A DNA stretch of 6,677 bases from Alkalimonas sp. (GTDB lineage: Bacteria > Pseudomonadota > Gammaproteobacteria > Enterobacterales > Alteromonadaceae), in the NCBI GenBank assembly GCA_007117525.1, contig SKGJ01000186.1, positions 1 through 6,677 of the forward strand, given 5' to 3'. The notes beneath the pieces were generated by a model. That model saw nothing but the letters and a program-made list of their open reading frames with translations, searched no databases and was not told the origin of the DNA. The position numbers and the translations under genes were made by a program. How positions within the stretch are numbered: position 1 is the stretch's first letter; each line of letters begins with the position of its first letter. This document shows positions 4,905 to 6,677 of the stretch, in pieces.

Positions 4905-4933
4905 TTGATCGTTTTTTGAATCTGGTTCAAAAT
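4905..4933 (+). promoter_or_regulatory. Candidate tetR promoter overlapping its operator
   Basis: TTGATC (4905-4910; four of six -35 matches) is followed after 17 bases by CAAAAT (4928-4933; four of six -10 matches). Most of the spacer and the -10 box are covered by the 19-base palindrome at 4914-4932, as expected for a self-repressed TetR gene. The base matches alone are moderate. Confidence 0.4.
4914..4932. promoter_or_regulatory. Candidate TetR-family operator, 19-bp palindrome
   Basis: TTTTGAA-TCTGG-TTCAAAA has perfect 7-base arms around a 5-base centre and ends 27 bases before the tetR start codon. A further TTGAAC at 4897-4902 is the reverse complement of GTTCAA (4925-4930), offering an additional half-site. 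The length and position fit an autoregulatory operator of the encoded TetR protein. Binding is inferred. Confidence 0.6.
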
Positions 4934-4950
4934 ATGCCACCTTATCAAAA

Positions 4951-4957
4951 GAGGTGG
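4951..4957 (+). promoter_or_regulatory. Ribosome binding site that decides the tetR start
   Basis: GAGGTGG, with its GAGG core 5 bases before the ATG at 4960, identifies that ATG as the start. The in-frame GTG at 4954 lies inside this site and is therefore unlikely to be used. Confidence 0.7.
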
Positions 4958-4959
4958 TT

Positions 4960-5673
4960 ATGGGAACATCGGAACGCAAACAGCGGGAGCGGGAAGAACG
5001 TGAGCAGCTGTTTCTGGATACAGCAGAGCAGTTGATTGCTGAAGAAGGCTTTTTGCAGCTGCAAATGGCCAAGCTGGCCAAAGCCTGCGATTACGCCACC
5101 GGCACCCTGTACCAACACTTTAGTTCAAAAGAAGACTTGCTGATGGCGCTGATGGCCCGTCAGTCAGCGCTGCATTTGGCCCTGTTTGAACGCATTGAGC
5201 AATGGCAGGCGCCGTCGCGGATGCGCATCTTCGCCATCTGCGTAGCCGAGCAGGACTTCAATCGTCGTCAAGCCAATTACGTCAAGCTATCGCAGTACGT
5301 GATGACCGAAGCGGTGTGGGAAAATGCCTCCGAAGCCAGACGGCAGCAGTTGCTGCAGTGTGGTCAGCCGATTTGTCGTATCGTCAGTGGCATTGTGCAG
5401 CAAGCCATCGACGACGGTGATCTGGATCCGCAAGGCGCCAGTACCATGGAGCTGGCTTATGGCACCTGGGCACTCTGTCAGGGCAGCCATACGCTGGAGC
5501 ACACCCAGGGGTTGCTGGAAGCATTTTTGATTCCTCGCAGCCCAATGACCATGTACCGCAACATGAACCGGTTGCTGAATGGCATGCAGTGGCAGCCGCT
5601 GCAGGACCTCAGTCAGCCGGAGCAATTAACCCGCTTGGTGCTGCAAATTGAGCAGCAGCTGGACATTGCATAA
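4960..5673 (+). CDS. TetR/AcrR family transcriptional repressor of the adjacent RND efflux operon
   Basis: The 237-residue protein has a charged N-terminal leader (RKQREREEREQ) and a TetR_N domain. The first helix is LFLDTAEQLIAEEGF (residues 17-31). The helix-turn-helix follows with MAKLAKACDYATGTLYQHF (36-54) and ends in SSKEDLLMAL (55-64), which matches the G-T-L-Y-x-H-F-x-S-K-E-x-L family signature. The remaining residues are helical and would form the ligand-binding and dimer domain; I see no motif that reveals the ligand. It lies 57 bases upstream of an RND adaptor gene on the same strand, the usual layout of local efflux regulators such as Vibrio BreR/VexR-type systems (known for the family). 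It likely represses itself and the pump through the palindrome at 4914-4932, with release by a toxic compound or bile-like ligand (inference). Confidence 0.92.
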   Translation: MGTSERKQREREEREQLFLDTAEQLIAEEGFLQLQMAKLAKACDYATGTLYQHFSSKEDLLMALMARQSALHLALFERIEQWQAPSRMRIFAICVAEQDFNRRQANYVKLSQYVMTEAVWENASEARRQQLLQCGQPICRIVSGIVQQAIDDGDLDPQGASTMELAYGTWALCQGSHTLEHTQGLLEAFLIPRSPMTMYRNMNRLLNGMQWQPLQDLSQPEQLTRLVLQIEQQLDIA

Positions 5674-5699
5674 CACCGAACTTTTTTATTTAAAATCAG

Positions 5700-5712
5700 T
5701 GGCTGCCAGCCA
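5700..5712. repeat. Inverted repeat TGGCT-GCC-AGCCA between tetR and the adaptor gene
   Basis: Perfect 5-base arms around GCC lie 18 bases before the adaptor start codon. An AT-rich tract (5681-5696) including the -10-like TAAAAT (5691-5696) precedes it. The nearest -35-like hexamer, TTGCAT (5666-5671), is 19 bases upstream, longer than ideal. This could be a weak internal promoter with a small hairpin, or the genes may simply be co-transcribed. Confidence 0.3.
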
Positions 5713-5719
5713 GCCCAGC

Positions 5720-5725
5720 AAGGAG
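5720..5725 (+). promoter_or_regulatory. Ribosome binding site of the RND adaptor gene
   Basis: AAGGAG lies 5 bases before the ATG at 5731. This strong site fixes the start of the adaptor, and the next in-frame ATG at 5743 has no such site. Confidence 0.75.
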
Positions 5726-5730
5726 TCATC

Positions 5731-6677
5731 ATGTTTAAGCGCATGAGTCTGATGTTAGCCGCCGTCTTTATTATCTTTGGCGGCATTTTTGGCTACAAAG
5801 CCATTGGCAATTACTTCATGAATCAGTTTTTTGACAACATGCCGATGCCCACAGCCAGCATCACGGCCGCCACAGCCAAGCCGGATCGTTGGGAAGGCGC
5901 CATGGCCGCAGTAGGGAATTTTGTGGCCACCCAGGGCACCGAGTTAACCGGCGAAGCCAGCGGCATCGTGCGGGAGATTTTGTTCGAAAGTGGTGCCACC
6001 GTCGAACAGGGTCAGCTGCTGGTGAAGCTGGACGACAGCATCGACCAGCCTGAGCTGGCCCGGTTAAAAGCAGCTGAACGGTTGGCTTACATTGAGCTGG
6101 AGCGGACCAAGCGGCTGTATCAGGACAATAGCGTTGCCGAGCTGGATCTGCGTCGTCGCGAAAGTGAATCCGAGCAAGCCAAAGCCGCGGTTCGGATGCA
6201 GCAGGCCCGTATTGCGCAAAAAGAAATTCGTGCGCCCTTTAGTGGCATCGTCGGCATTCGTCAGGTCAATTTAGGCCAGCTGGTATCGCCGGGGAGTAAG
6301 GTGGTCAGCATTGAAGCGCTGGATCCGATTTACTTGAATTTCACCCTGCCAGAGCAGCAGCTGGCCCGCTTGCACACCGGGCAGCAGGTGCGGGTGCGAA
6401 TAGACGCCTTCCCCGAGCAATCGTTCAAAGGAGAGATCACCGCCATCGCCCCGGCGGTGCGCGCTTCCAGTCGTAGCATCGAAATTCAGGCGACCTTAGC
6501 CAACCCGGAGCAACAACTGCGCCCGGGCATGTTTGGCCGGGTTGAAGTGCTGACCGGTGACGTGCAAGAAGTGTTGCTGGTGCCGCAAACCGCCATTCAG
6601 TTCAATACCTTTGGCAACTCGGTGTTCGTGCTGCGGGAAGAAGATGGCCAGCTCAAAGCCTTCCAGCGCTTTGTGCA
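5731..6677 (+). CDS. RND efflux periplasmic adaptor subunit (HlyD/AcrA family), C-terminus cut by window edge
   Basis: The first 315 codons are present. The protein begins MFKRMSLMLAAVFIIFGGIF, an uncleaved or signal-like hydrophobic anchor (about residues 5-22) without a lipobox cysteine, so it is a membrane-anchored rather than lipidated adaptor. The order is that of membrane fusion proteins: first lipoyl half with GEASGIVREILFESGATVEQGQ (74-95) and LLVKLDD (96-102), a short alpha-hairpin (about 105-160), second lipoyl half with IRAPFSGIVGIRQVNLGQLV (166-185) and SPGSKV (186-191), then the beta-barrel (about 200-275, with LHTGQQVRVRIDAFP and FKGEITAIAP) and the start of the membrane-proximal domain (VPQTAIQ). 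The A-P-F-S-G-x-V-G motif is diagnostic. It would link an inner-membrane RND pump to an outer-membrane channel. The pump gene is expected just beyond the right edge. Confidence 0.93.
   Translation, partial: MFKRMSLMLAAVFIIFGGIFGYKAIGNYFMNQFFDNMPMPTASITAATAKPDRWEGAMAAVGNFVATQGTELTGEASGIVREILFESGATVEQGQLLVKLDDSIDQPELARLKAAERLAYIELERTKRLYQDNSVAELDLRRRESESEQAKAAVRMQQARIAQKEIRAPFSGIVGIRQVNLGQLVSPGSKVVSIEALDPIYLNFTLPEQQLARLHTGQQVRVRIDAFPEQSFKGEITAIAPAVRASSRSIEIQATLANPEQQLRPGMFGRVEVLTGDVQEVLLVPQTAIQFNTFGNSVFVLREEDGQLKAFQRFV

Noticed and set aside
5287..5625. Minus-strand frame of 112 codons inside tetR
   Set aside because: It is a shadow of the TetR coding sequence with no ribosome binding site or domain.
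5700..5712. Intrinsic terminator after tetR
   Set aside because: The hairpin has no T-run after it; the T-rich tract lies before it. Read-through into the adaptor gene is more likely.
6092..6274. Plus-strand frame inside the RND adaptor
   Set aside because: It is an out-of-frame shadow of the adaptor, whose protein motifs continue uninterrupted through this stretch.

Overview
The window looks like an ordinary chromosomal segment of a gammaproteobacterium. The evidence is protein family content: a Blc-type lipocalin, a TIGR03643 protein, a type-2 thymidine phosphorylase, an MtfA-type peptidase, a TerB protein and a TetR/RND efflux locus. Codon use is CTG- and GGC-rich, with moderate GC. An Alteromonadales/Chromatiaceae (Rheinheimera-like) host is my guess, not something the sequence proves. 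I see no rRNA, tRNA, CRISPR array, insertion sequence or clear intrinsic terminator.

Left part (1-1222): the 5' end of a thymidine phosphorylase family gene runs off the left edge on the minus strand. Upstream on the same strand is a small TIGR03643/DUF2805 gene. Divergent from that is a lipoprotein lipocalin (blc-like). In marine gammaproteobacteria the last two families are often found beside photolyase/cryptochrome genes, but no photolyase is visible here.

Middle part (1291-2948): a minus-strand two-gene unit encodes a four-helix membrane protein and a compact XRE-family repressor whose genes overlap by 8 bases. Its promoter region carries four GGTATC half-sites on a 10-bp grid, which is the most distinctive non-coding signal in the window and a good candidate autoregulatory operator. 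Divergent from it is a soluble protein with a DUF1707-like N-terminus and a LiaF-like C-terminus.

Right part (2964-6677): mtfA (minus, membrane-anchored M90 zinc peptidase) is divergent from a terB-like gene. A small minus-strand membrane protein converges on terB. A TetR-family repressor with a 19-bp palindrome in its promoter is followed by the first gene of an RND efflux operon, a periplasmic adaptor truncated by the right edge. The TetR protein probably controls itself and the pump.

I found no clearly new multi-gene system. The membrane protein/XRE pair with its operator array, and the soluble LiaF-like protein next to it, are the least-described parts.
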